DNA of 8,348 nucleotides from Peribacter sp964404805 (GCA_964404805.1 CAYOLJ010000050.1:1-8348); one strand, 5' to 3'; shown: positions 1 to 6,325, counted from the first letter of the stretch. The notes: generated from the sequence alone by a model not told the origin. Translations and numbers: made by a program.

Positions 1-44
1 CGCGGCTGGCCGAAGGTCCCTGTGGGAAGGTTTTTCTTTCGCGA

Positions 45-1511
45 TTAAAAAACCTCCGCCGCTGCATCGGCCAGATTCACCACGCTTTCTTTGGTATCGG
101 GCTTTTCGCGATCTTTCTCAAGCACGCACTCGAGCTTGAGTGAGCGTTTGAAAATCTTCTGCATCACTTGTTCTACGACACGGCTCGCTTCGATCGCTGC
201 CACCTTGTCGCGGTGAAAGGTCGATGTGAAGCCCACCGTTACCTTCGCTCCTGTGCTGCCTTGCAGTTCTCCGTTTTTGAGTGACATGCGTACCGAGGCA
301 GGGGTCGTTTCTTCCAGAATCTGTGCCCATGCAGCAGAAATATTTTCGAGAGTCACATCCGGTGCCTCGATTTCTGCCGCGGAGGCGGCCACACTGTCTT
401 CCTCACTGTCTTTGGGAGGTGGGGCGGCTGGAATTGGTTCCTCCTTCGCCTTCTTGCGCTCAGATTTTTCCACTGCCTTTGCGGGGAGCACATCACTGCG
501 GCCTTTCGTTTCAGGACTGCACAGGGTGAGCAGGGCCGATTCCACAACGAGCCCGGGAACAGGCGATAGGCGCAGGTTGCGTATGGCTTCGAGCAGAATA
601 TCAAGTGCCTGAAGATGCACATCAATGGGTTTTTTCTGTTCGATCGCAAGATGTAGCTCAGTGCGAACGAGTGCCAGAAGTTCTCTGAGAAAAAGATCGA
701 GTGGTGTGCCAGCTTCTTCAAGTTCACGTACGGCCTTGAGCAGAGCAGGGGGGTCATTGCGTCCGATTGCATCTGCTACTGCCGTGATGTACTCCTGACC
801 GGTTGCGCCGATGCGCTGCTCCACGTCCTTTACAGTGATTTTGGGGAGCGAGCGCATCTGATCGAGAAGAGAGATTGCGTCGCGCAATCCTCCTTCGACA
901 TGTCGGGCGATGAGTCGCAGGGCTTCACGATCGACGATGATGTGCTCCTGATCGGCGATGTACTGCAACCGCCGTACGATGTCCTCCTCCTCAATGGGGC
1001 GAAAGGGAAAGCACTGACATCGACTTTGAATGGTGGCGGGAATTTTGTTGAGCTCCGTCGTCGCGAGGATGAAGTGCGCGTACTCAGGTGGTTCCTCGAG
1101 TGTTTTTAAGAGCGCATTAAACGCATCCTTCGTGATCATGTGCGCCTCGTCGATGATGTAGACCTTCGCCGTCGCGACCACGGGCGAGAACTGGATTTTC
1201 TCAATCAGATCCCGCACATCATCAATGCCACGGTTCGATGCCGCGTCGATTTCGAGAAGGTCGACGATCGATCCATCTTCTATACCCTTGATGATCTGAC
1301 GCTTGAGTGTGTCATCGGTGATGCCGTGCGTCATGATGTGCTTGGCGAGGATGCGCGCGACGGATGTTTTTCCTGTTCCGCGACTGCCGGCGAAGAGATA
1401 TGCATGTGAAAGTTTCTTCTGCTCCACGGCTTGTTCCAAGGTCGTGACGACGGCATCTTGTCCCACGACGTCTGCGAAGACGAGGGGCCGGTAGGTGCGG
1501 TAGAGAGCCAT
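45..1511 (-). CDS. dnaX: DNA polymerase III subunit gamma/tau (clamp loader ATPase)
   Basis: This is the AAA+ motor of the clamp loader, which opens the beta clamp and loads it on primed DNA in the replisome. The 488-residue protein has the Walker A motif GSRGTGKTS (42-50), the Walker B/DEAH box (121-124), sensor 1 ILATTE (148-153), the SRC arginine-finger motif (163-165) and sensor 2 GGLRDA (207-212). A collar domain follows to about residue 335, then a Lys/Glu/Pro/Ala-rich linker (about 340-385) and a tau-type C-terminal domain (about 388-465). It is shorter than E. coli tau (643 residues). Unusually, the segment between Walker A and the LLEIDAAS motif has no cysteine, so the usual four-Cys zinc module is absent. 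The ATG start follows the family N-terminus (MALYRTYRP). There is no Shine-Dalgarno sequence, and the mRNA just upstream is C-rich. The identification is secure. Confidence 0.97.
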   Translation of the reverse strand: MALYRTYRPLVFADVVGQDAVVTTLEQAVEQKKLSHAYLFAGSRGTGKTSVARILAKHIMTHGITDDTLKRQIIKGIEDGSIVDLLEIDAASNRGIDDVRDLIEKIQFSPVVATAKVYIIDEAHMITKDAFNALLKTLEEPPEYAHFILATTELNKIPATIQSRCQCFPFRPIEEEDIVRRLQYIADQEHIIVDREALRLIARHVEGGLRDAISLLDQMRSLPKITVKDVEQRIGATGQEYITAVADAIGRNDPPALLKAVRELEEAGTPLDLFLRELLALVRTELHLAIEQKKPIDVHLQALDILLEAIRNLRLSPVPGLVVESALLTLCSPETKGRSDVLPAKAVEKSERKKAKEEPIPAAPPPKDSEEDSVAASAAEIEAPDVTLENISAAWAQILEETTPASVRMSLKNGELQGSTGAKVTVGFTSTFHRDKVAAIEASRVVEQVMQKIFKRSLKLECVLEKDREKPDTKESVVNLADAAAEVF

Positions 1512-1518
1512 GCTTTAG

Positions 1519-1534
1519 GGTAAGGGGGTAAGGG
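1519..1534. repeat. Tandem 8-bp repeat in the dnaX leader
   Basis: GGTAAGGG is repeated twice without a gap on the plus strand. In the dnaX mRNA it reads CCCUUACC twice, ending 7 nt before the AUG, exactly where a Shine-Dalgarno site would lie. It cannot pair with anti-Shine-Dalgarno sequence. Whether it has a role is unknown. The rest of the gap between dnaX and its upstream neighbour (1512-1674) shows no further gene or clear terminator. Confidence 0.6.
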
Positions 1535-1552
1535 CGTTGGGCGTAGGGGAGG

Positions 1553-1582
1553 AGTATAGCGCGTGTTGGAGGGAGAAGTATA
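1553..1582 (-). promoter_or_regulatory. Possible dnaX promoter (two TATACT boxes)
   Basis: On the minus strand TATACT occurs twice, at 1582-1577 and 1558-1553, each differing from TATAAT at one position. No good -35 hexamer is present at 16-18 bp, and neither box is preceded by TG. Initiation from the proximal box would give a leader of roughly 35 nt. This is a sequence-level suggestion only. Confidence 0.35.
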
Positions 1583-1674
1583 AAGAGGTGTTTGGCTGAG
1601 GAAACTGACGATACCGACGAAATCGAAGAGATGGCTTGTGCTCCTCGGATTTCTCGGTTTCCCCTCGTCCGTCT

Positions 1675-3480
1675 CTACGCCGAGACAGCGTACGAGGATT
1701 GTTGCGCCGATTTGGAGGGCGTTTTCTGGAGGGAAAGAGGCGTCGCGCTATCCGTGAGCGTGAATGTCAGCCCCTGTTCCTTAAGTTTTCTCGTCCCGCG
1801 CTTGAGCACCCAGTTCACGTTACGCACGAGGTGTAGCTGCTCTTCGTAGGTCACGTTTGTGGGAATGAGCGTCGTCCAGTAACGGAACGCGTGATTGTTC
1901 TTGCGGGTTTCTAAGATCGACAAGAAGTGCTGGTGGGTATTGGGCGGCATGTGAATGATCGTCGGAGCCCACTCCCCCTCGTCGTACCGGCGTACGGCCG
2001 GGTCGTGCTGCTTATCGGACACCACACCCAGCTTCACATTGTCGAGACCCTTCTTGCGGTGCTTGCCTGCCTTGGCGAGAGCCTGCGTGTCATTCGTTGC
2101 CTGTTGTTCTAATCCCTTCTCACGGTCATCCGTGAGGTAGCCGTGCTCGCGGCACCACACGCGATTATAGGTGCACGAAGCAATCGCCCCCACTTTGTCG
2201 GGGTCATTCATAGCGGCGAGATAGAGGGGCTTGAGGGGAGTGGGAATCTGATCGTAGGCCATACGCATCTGCTCCAATGTTTCGCTGGCATTTTTCATGG
2301 GCTGTTGCTCTTTCTGTGCTTCTGTACGGAATGATTTGAGGTAGCGCTCCAGAGAATCGAGCTCGAAGCGATCGCGTTCCACCCCTTTGCCCTGTTCGAA
2401 GAGTGCGCGTGCCTTTTGTAACAACTCCTCTGCGTCGTCCCACTCCTTGGCATCGAGCGCGTGACGAATGCCGAGTTTAAGATTCTCCATCTCGCGAGGA
2501 GAGGGAGCCTCGGTGAGATTGAGTCGTTGTTTGGCCTGCTCCACGTAACTTATGCGTTGCCTGTAGCTTAAGAGTAGAAATTTCTGCGGTGTAAGCCGAT
2601 TGAATCCCTGTGGAACGTTTTCTTTCATCTTGGATTCTACCCAGTCGTATTCCGTACGGAGCTTCATCCAGTTCTTGATGTACTCGGGAAGTTGGTGTTC
2701 CACATAATTTCGTAGTGCCATTGTATTGGGAAATTTTTCTAGTCTCTCGAGCAGCCAGCTCCCTATTTTATCCCGATTGATGGCACCGGCGGACGCTGCG
2801 GTCTCGAGAGAAGATCTCGCCCTTTTGTGCAGGTGTTCGACTTTGCGTGCATTGGCGATCATGGCGGCCTCGACATGCGCATTGAGATCTTCTCGTTTGT
2901 CGAAGTGCAGATCCAAAAACTTTTTGCCTCTGCGGAATGTTTCCAGCTGCGATACATCCTCTTTGGTGAGCGACTTGAAGCGCGGATCGCTGAGGAGTTT
3001 CTTCCTTTTCTTCGCGACTTTTTCCCACGCGGCGAGGTAGGAGGGCATCTGGTGATTTACGAAGTATTCCTTCGCCTTGTAGTTGAGTGAGGGATTCTTG
3101 AAGCGATCAAGCCATCGTTTCTTAGATTCACGAGTGATGTGATGCTCGGTATTGGCGCGGTTGAGCATTGCGTGCAGTCTTTCTGAAAGCTGCTGAGCGG
3201 ATTGTCTCTGTCGTTCTGCCACCTCGTCGCGATAACGCTCCCATCCGCTGATTTCTTCTTCGGTGAGCCCAATGTTTTGCAGTCCATGCCGGAGTTGGTC
3301 GGTCTCTGACGCCGAGGCGACGCGGAGTTTATCGAAGGTCTCGGCAATGAATCCTCGAAAGTACTGAACGAGATCATCTCGTCTTCTCGACAGCATTTCT
3401 CTTTCTGGAGATTCAACTTCGCCTGCGTTTTCGTTCCCGTGTTCCCGTTGATCCGACAAGGTATCTGTCTGGGTGATCAT
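1675..3480 (-). CDS. Uncharacterised charged helical protein with internal duplication
   Basis: I do not recognise this family. The 601-residue product is rich in Lys, Arg, Glu and Gln, has no signal peptide or membrane segment, and is probably cytoplasmic. Residues 117-155 and 236-274 align without gaps, with 12 of 39 identities including Trp-Leu, V-x-H-Q-x-P-x-Y and a later Trp-x-Lys. After each copy an LT...(Y/F)R segment follows (171-183; 296-307), and a third LTEEEIS-type copy lies at 72-84. The C-terminal part (about 415-570) looks different: less repetitive, with Cys436, Cys443 and several His and Trp residues, and could be a separate folded domain. I chose the ATG at 3480; the frame stays open to an ATG at 3615, but that would run almost into the divergent dcd start and through its likely promoter. 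dnaX lies 163 bp downstream on the same strand, so co-transcription is possible. Coding is well supported; function is unknown. Confidence 0.85.
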   Translation of the reverse strand: MITQTDTLSDQREHGNENAGEVESPEREMLSRRRDDLVQYFRGFIAETFDKLRVASASETDQLRHGLQNIGLTEEEISGWERYRDEVAERQRQSAQQLSERLHAMLNRANTEHHITRESKKRWLDRFKNPSLNYKAKEYFVNHQMPSYLAAWEKVAKKRKKLLSDPRFKSLTKEDVSQLETFRRGKKFLDLHFDKREDLNAHVEAAMIANARKVEHLHKRARSSLETAASAGAINRDKIGSWLLERLEKFPNTMALRNYVEHQLPEYIKNWMKLRTEYDWVESKMKENVPQGFNRLTPQKFLLLSYRQRISYVEQAKQRLNLTEAPSPREMENLKLGIRHALDAKEWDDAEELLQKARALFEQGKGVERDRFELDSLERYLKSFRTEAQKEQQPMKNASETLEQMRMAYDQIPTPLKPLYLAAMNDPDKVGAIASCTYNRVWCREHGYLTDDREKGLEQQATNDTQALAKAGKHRKKGLDNVKLGVVSDKQHDPAVRRYDEGEWAPTIIHMPPNTHQHFLSILETRKNNHAFRYWTTLIPTNVTYEEQLHLVRNVNWVLKRGTRKLKEQGLTFTLTDSATPLSLQKTPSKSAQQSSYAVSA

Positions 3481-3488
3481 GGACTGCC

Positions 3489-3519
3489 ATTCTACCTGAG
3501 CGGTGCTGCATGCATGCAA
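3489..3519 (-). promoter_or_regulatory. Possible promoter of the 601-residue protein gene
   Basis: On the minus strand TAGAAT (3494-3489) could be a -10 box, with TTGCAT (3519-3514) as a weak -35 at a long 19-bp spacing. Only 8 nt separate the -10 box from the chosen ATG, so the transcript would be leaderless or nearly so. There is no Shine-Dalgarno sequence. Confidence 0.3.
3507..3518. repeat. 12-bp perfect palindrome in divergent promoter region
   Basis: TGCATGCATGCA is self-complementary and lies between the divergent genes, overlapping the possible -35 region of the minus-strand promoter. It could be an operator, but no regulator is encoded in the window, so this rests on symmetry and position alone. 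Confidence 0.3.
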
Positions 3520-3545
3520 AATGGCGCGATTTTTGGGGCATTGTG

Positions 3546-3554
3546 TGTTAGGAT
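3546..3554 (+). promoter_or_regulatory. Possible extended -10 promoter of dcd
   Basis: TGT-TAGGAT fits an extended -10 element (TGn followed by TAnnnT). No convincing -35 hexamer is present. Initiation about 7 nt downstream would start the RNA close to the ATG at 3563 of a short leader ORF, and about 70 nt before the dcd start. Confidence 0.35.
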
Positions 3555-3562
3555 GCCACTCC

Positions 3563-3637
3563 ATGATTCTCTCCGACCCGACTTCGTCCCATATGTGCGG
3601 GACTACGCCGGGCAAGTCGATTCTTTCCGATTTATGA
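3563..3637 (+). CDS. Possible 24-codon leader ORF overlapping dcd
   Basis: An ATG located 8 nt after the possible dcd -10 box opens a 24-codon frame that ends in TGA at 3635-3637. The stop overlaps the dcd start codon as ATGA, the usual geometry for translational coupling. The predicted peptide begins MILSD, the same five residues that begin Dcd, and ends ILSDL, although it is in a different frame from dcd. dcd has no Shine-Dalgarno sequence, so coupling could help its initiation. The ORF is too short to judge by coding statistics and may be chance. Confidence 0.25.
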   Translation: MILSDPTSSHMCGTTPGKSILSDL

Positions 3638-4221
3638 TCTTATCTGATAAAGATATTCGGCTCGCTATTCTCTCCGGCCATGTGAAGGTGACGTCACCCC
3701 TGCGTGACGTGATGCAACACATCCATGCCAGTTCTATGGATTTACACCTCGGGTCCGTCTTCAAGACCTACGAACACAGCCGGTTTGCTGTATTGGATCC
3801 CAAGAAACCCGAGAGCTTTCATGGCAACACGCGGACGATTGAGATCAAGGACGCAGAGCCTTTCATCGTCCAGCCCGGGGAATTCATCCTCGGCGTGACT
3901 GAAGAGACCCTTACGGTTCCCGACGATCTAGTGGTGCGCGTGGAGGGTCGCAGTTCCTTGGGCCGGCTCGGCATCATCGTTCATTCCACGGCAGGGTTTG
4001 TGGATCCGGGTTTCTCGGGTACGATCACGCTTGAGATCAGTAACTTGAACAGGCTTCCTGTTGCGCTCTACCCGGGCATGCGCGTGTGTCAGTTGGCGTT
4101 CGAGACGATGACGAGCCCTGCCGAGCAGCCGTATCACTTGAAGCCCTTCAGTAAATATCAAGGGCAGAGCCTGCCGGAGGAGAGTCGACTGATGCTTGAT
4201 CCGGAGTTTACGCAGGCGTAA
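3634..4221 (+). CDS. dcd: dCTP deaminase, dUMP-forming (bifunctional deaminase/dUTPase)
   Basis: This enzyme deaminates dCTP and, in its bifunctional form, also cleaves the product to dUMP and pyrophosphate, feeding thymidylate synthesis without releasing dUTP. The 195-residue protein carries GRSSLGRLG (105-113), HSTAGFVDPGFSG (117-129), the catalytic-position Glu134 in ITLEISN, and the C-terminal KYQGQ (174-178). The HSTAGF.DPGFSG form and the C-terminal SPAEQPY...SKYQGQ segment match what I recall of the bifunctional Mycobacterium tuberculosis enzyme, rather than the HVTAHRIDPGW form of the E. coli monofunctional enzyme. The start is set by the family N-terminus MILSDKDI; the frame is open further upstream (to 3439), but those residues do not belong to the family. 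There is no Shine-Dalgarno sequence. The family is certain; bifunctionality is inferred from motifs. Confidence 0.96.
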   Translation: MILSDKDIRLAILSGHVKVTSPLRDVMQHIHASSMDLHLGSVFKTYEHSRFAVLDPKKPESFHGNTRTIEIKDAEPFIVQPGEFILGVTEETLTVPDDLVVRVEGRSSLGRLGIIVHSTAGFVDPGFSGTITLEISNLNRLPVALYPGMRVCQLAFETMTSPAEQPYHLKPFSKYQGQSLPEESRLMLDPEFTQA

Positions 4222-4225
4222 TTGA

Positions 4226-4253
4226 TTGAAGATCGCCGGTGCTTTGGTACCAT
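4226..4253 (+). promoter_or_regulatory. Promoter for the tRNA-Val region
   Basis: TTGAAG (4226-4231) and TACCAT (4248-4253) are separated by 16 bp, and TGG precedes the -10 box, making an extended -10. Transcription would begin at about 4260, just before the truncated tRNA copy at 4264. This suggests the promoter originally sat directly in front of the tRNA gene. Confidence 0.5.
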
Positions 4254-4261
4254 TGGCATCG

Positions 4262-4279
4262 CTGGACGATTAGCTCAGC
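4262..4279 (+). repeat. Truncated 5' copy of tRNA-Val (18-bp direct repeat, copy 1)
   Basis: CTGGACGATTAGCTCAGC is identical to 4341-4358, which is the first 16 nt of the tRNA-Val gene plus two preceding bases. The similarity stops abruptly at both ends (G/T before, C/T after), so this copy contains only the acceptor 5' strand, the D-stem 5' strand and two D-loop bases. It cannot form a tRNA. Confidence 0.9.
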
Positions 4280-4340
4280 CCCTCGGCTCCGCTCGGGACT
4301 GATCGCAGATATTTCTTCTCTCATTTGGTTCCTCGTTTCT
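4280..4340 (+). mobile_element. 61-bp segment between duplicated tRNA 5' ends
   Basis: This segment separates two perfect 18-bp copies of the tRNA-Val 5' end, the layout expected from an insertion with target duplication or the scar of an excised element. It begins with a GC-rich stretch (CCTCGGCTCCGCTCGGGAC), reminiscent of dispersed intergenic repeats of the CCTTCGACTCCGCTCAGGA type that I recall from environmental genomes. It then turns pyrimidine-rich. Including the preceding bases, CAGCCCC and GGGACTG could pair as an imperfect stem. It encodes no protein, so any mobility would have to be supplied in trans. Confidence 0.35.
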
Positions 4341-4358
4341 CTGGACGATTAGCTCAGC
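4341..4358 (+). repeat. 18-bp direct repeat, copy 2 (tRNA-Val 5' end)
   Basis: CTGGACGATTAGCTCAGC, exactly matching 4262-4279. This copy leads into the intact tRNA gene. Confidence 0.9.
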
Positions 4359-4419
4359 TGGTTAGAGCGTACGGTTCACATCCGTAAGGTCACTGGTTCG
4401 AACCCAGTATCGTCCACCA
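4343..4419 (+). tRNA. tRNA-Val (anticodon CAC)
   Basis: The sequence folds as a complete cloverleaf. The acceptor stem GGACGAT/ATCGTCC is perfect, as are the D stem GCTC/GAGC, the anticodon stem TACGG/CCGTA with loop TTCACAT, and the T stem ACTGG/CCAGT with loop TTCGAAC. The variable loop is AGGTC. Position 33 is T and the anticodon (4377-4379) is CAC, which reads GUG valine codons. CCA is encoded (4417-4419) after discriminator A. The first 16 nt are duplicated 79 bp upstream. A strong terminator follows 31 bp after the gene. Confidence 0.97.
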
Positions 4420-4430
4420 TAGTAATCAGA

Positions 4431-4447
4431 AAGCCGTTTTGCGGCTT
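4431..4447 (+). other. Small hairpin in the tRNA 3' trailer
   Basis: AAGCCG pairs with CGGCTT around a TTTTG loop. It lies 11 bp after the tRNA and has no T-tract, so it is more likely a trailer structure than a terminator. Confidence 0.4.
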
Positions 4448-4450
4448 CCG

Positions 4451-4476
4451 GGTTCGTGCTCCTCCACGAACCTTTT
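4451..4476 (+). terminator. Intrinsic terminator after tRNA-Val
   Basis: GGTTCGTG (4451-4458) pairs perfectly with CACGAACC (4465-4472) around a 6-nt CTCCTC loop and is followed directly by TTTT. This would end the tRNA transcript and separate it from the downstream transporter genes. Confidence 0.8.
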
Positions 4477-4496
4477 GAAATGACTCTCTTCAAAAG
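4472..4496. repeat. Perfect inverted repeat overlapping the terminator
   Basis: CTTTTGAA (4472-4479) and TTCAAAAG (4489-4496) are perfectly complementary around a 9-nt loop. The left arm uses the T-tract of the terminator hairpin, so the two structures share bases and cannot form fully at the same time. Confidence 0.55.
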
Positions 4497-4512
4497 AAAA
4501 ATCCCTACTAAA

Positions 4513-4523
4513 TACGTAACGTA
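4513..4523. promoter_or_regulatory. Short inverted repeat upstream of the ABC transporter gene
   Basis: TACGT-A-ACGTA is a perfect 11-bp inverted repeat 29 bp before the transporter ATG, followed closely by the palindrome GACGTC (4525-4530). An operator is possible but unsupported beyond symmetry. No clear promoter is visible; TACTAA (4506-4511) and TAACCT (4543-4548) are weak -10 candidates. Confidence 0.2.
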
Positions 4524-4552
4524 CGACGTCTGTATTTCGTTTTAACCTTTAC

Positions 4553-6325
4553 ATGCCCAAGATCCGACATCGTGATGTGCTCGCGTTCGTGACGCGCTAT
4601 GCCCGCTCTCATGCGTGGGCCCTCGTGCTGGTCGTTCTGCTCTCCGTCGTCTCGACGGGGTTCTTCCTGCTCCAGCCGTTTTTCTACAAAGAAGCCATCG
4701 ATGCGATTGCTTCTGCTGATCAGCCTGATCCTGCAGTATTTCGCTTCGCGCTCTGGCAATTTGTGATCGGGGTAGGAGTGGCGATGGCGGCATTCGGCAT
4801 TGAACAGGTAGGGGGACTCCTGCTCGGCAAGGTCGAAACAAAAGTGATGCAGCGCGCCCATGCCGATGTCTTCGCCATCGTGCAGCGGCATGCGATGGGG
4901 TTTCACGTGAGTCAGTTTGCGGGATCAACATCGCGCAAAATCACACGAGGCACCGATGCCATTGAGAGCATCCTCGACAAGATTTTCTTGAACTTTCTGC
5001 CTACAACTATCCTCATGATCGGTTTCATGGTGGTGCTCTCGTTCCTCGCACTGCCCATTGCACTGGCCATGTTCCTGGGCATGGTGGTCTATGCAACATT
5101 CTCTATTGGGATGAACTTGTCTCTCACGCGTATGTACAACTGGGTAGATACCCAAGACACGCGCGTGACGGGCAATCTTGTGGACGCTATTTCGGCGAAT
5201 ACACTGGTAAAGTCCTTCGCCGCGGAGCCGCGGGAGGATCACCGACATGGGTCCCTGCTACATGAGTGGGAGCGCCGTTTGTGGCTTGCGTGGGTGGCTT
5301 CGACCGGCGTCACGCTCGTGCAGTACTTTCTCCTTCTTGCGATCGAGCTTGTCGTCTTCACGCTGGCGGTGTGGCTCTGGTACCGGGGGCAGTTCACTCC
5401 TGGAGGATTCATCATTCTTATTTTCTACATGGGGCAACTATGGGGTCGTCTCTGGGATTTCGGACGCAACGTGCGCGATTACATTCGGGCGATTTCGCGT
5501 GGGGAGGAAATGGTGGAGGTTGCTCTCAGGCCTCTGGCAATTCGCGATGTACCGCATGCACGTCCGCTTATCGTTCGGGCGGGCGAGATCACGTTTGAGC
5601 ATATTACGTTCCAGTATGAGCAGGTCACCCAGCCCGTTTTCCGGCAGTTCTCTGTGCAGATTCGTCCGGGGGAGCGCATTGCGCTCGTGGGCCACTCCGG
5701 CGGTGGCAAGAGCACCTTTGTAAAATTGCTCCTTCGTCTCTACGATCTACAAGAAGGTCAGATTCTGATCGATGGTCAGAATATTTCCAGTGTCACACAG
5801 GAAAGCTTGCGCAGTGCCATTGCCCTTGTTCCGCAGGATCCCGTGCTCTTCCATCGATCGATTGCCGAGAACATTGCGTACGGAAAACCCGGCGTCTCGC
5901 ACGAGGAGATTGAGTACGCGGCCAATCTCGCCCATGCGCATGAATTCATTTCAGTGCTCCCCAAGGGGTACGAGACTCTGGTAGGAGAGCGTGGCGTGAA
6001 ACTATCGGGCGGTGAGCGCCAGCGTGTGGCTATCGCACGTGCGCTCCTGGCCGACAAGCCGATTCTTGTGCTTGATGAGGCGACGAGTAGCTTAGACTCC
6101 CTCTCGGAGCAGTACATTCAGGAGGCCCTCGCACGACTGATGCAGAATCGGACGAGCATTGTCATCGCCCATCGTCTCTCAACGATCAAGCAAGCAGATC
6201 GGATTCTGGTGATTGACCAAGGACGGATCCTCGAAGAGGGGACGCACACGTCGCTCCTTGAAAAGGAAAATGGGGTGTACCGTCAGCTCTTTGAGCTGCA
6301 AGCCGGGGGTTTTTTGGGAGCATGA
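4553..6325 (+). CDS. ABC exporter half-transporter (fused membrane and ATPase domains)
   Basis: This is an exporter-type ABC protein of 590 residues, the usual length for a half-transporter that works as a dimer in the cytoplasmic membrane. The N-terminal part has about six membrane segments (near 22-42, 66-92, 148-168, 170-190, 247-277 and 282-300). The ATPase domain has A-loop Tyr355, Walker A GHSGGGKST (380-388), Q-loop Gln428, signature LSGGERQ (484-490), Walker B ILVLDE (504-509) with catalytic Glu509, and H-loop His540, so it should be active. The substrate cannot be told from sequence; family members export lipids, peptides or drugs. Upstream, the tRNA terminator isolates it. The permease gene starts 18 bp after its stop, so joint transcription is likely. 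There is no Shine-Dalgarno sequence before the ATG. Confidence 0.95.
   Translation: MPKIRHRDVLAFVTRYARSHAWALVLVVLLSVVSTGFFLLQPFFYKEAIDAIASADQPDPAVFRFALWQFVIGVGVAMAAFGIEQVGGLLLGKVETKVMQRAHADVFAIVQRHAMGFHVSQFAGSTSRKITRGTDAIESILDKIFLNFLPTTILMIGFMVVLSFLALPIALAMFLGMVVYATFSIGMNLSLTRMYNWVDTQDTRVTGNLVDAISANTLVKSFAAEPREDHRHGSLLHEWERRLWLAWVASTGVTLVQYFLLLAIELVVFTLAVWLWYRGQFTPGGFIILIFYMGQLWGRLWDFGRNVRDYIRAISRGEEMVEVALRPLAIRDVPHARPLIVRAGEITFEHITFQYEQVTQPVFRQFSVQIRPGERIALVGHSGGGKSTFVKLLLRLYDLQEGQILIDGQNISSVTQESLRSAIALVPQDPVLFHRSIAENIAYGKPGVSHEEIEYAANLAHAHEFISVLPKGYETLVGERGVKLSGGERQRVAIARALLADKPILVLDEATSSLDSLSEQYIQEALARLMQNRTSIVIAHRLSTIKQADRILVIDQGRILEEGTHTSLLEKENGVYRQLFELQAGGFLGA

Noticed and set aside
28..55. 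Inverted repeat AGGTTTTT / AAAAACCT around the dnaX stop as a terminator
   Set aside because: The stem is almost all A-T, has a 12-nt loop, and is not followed by a T-tract in the dnaX direction.
630..635. Run of six A residues in the dnaX coding strand (two Lys codons, residues 293-294), where a -1 shift meets a TGA two codons later, as a programmed gamma-type frameshift
   Set aside because: The heptamer is G AAA AAA, a poor slippery site. The short product would end inside the collar domain (about 296 residues), much earlier than E. coli gamma (431), so it would probably not assemble.
226..772. Long open frames antisense or out of frame to dnaX
   Set aside because: They lie inside a gene with intact family motifs, have low-complexity Ser/Arg/Pro-rich translations and match no family I know.
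3481..3615. 45-residue N-terminal extension of the 601-residue protein from an ATG at 3615
   Set aside because: It would cover the whole divergent promoter region, and start 18 bp from the dcd ATG; the extra residues lack the charged helical character of the rest.
3439..3633. Upstream in-frame extension of dcd
   Set aside because: dCTP deaminases begin with MILSDKDI-type sequence, found at 3634; the upstream residues have no family counterpart and overlap the minus-strand gene.
4878..5723. Overlapping open frames inside the ABC transporter gene
   Set aside because: They are shadows of a gene whose own frame carries every expected ATPase motif.
6284..6316. CAGCTC-TTT-GAGCTG hairpin and the later TTTTTT near the end of the ABC transporter gene as a terminator
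   Set aside because: About 11 GC-rich bases separate the stem from the T-run, so the geometry is wrong, and the permease follows closely.
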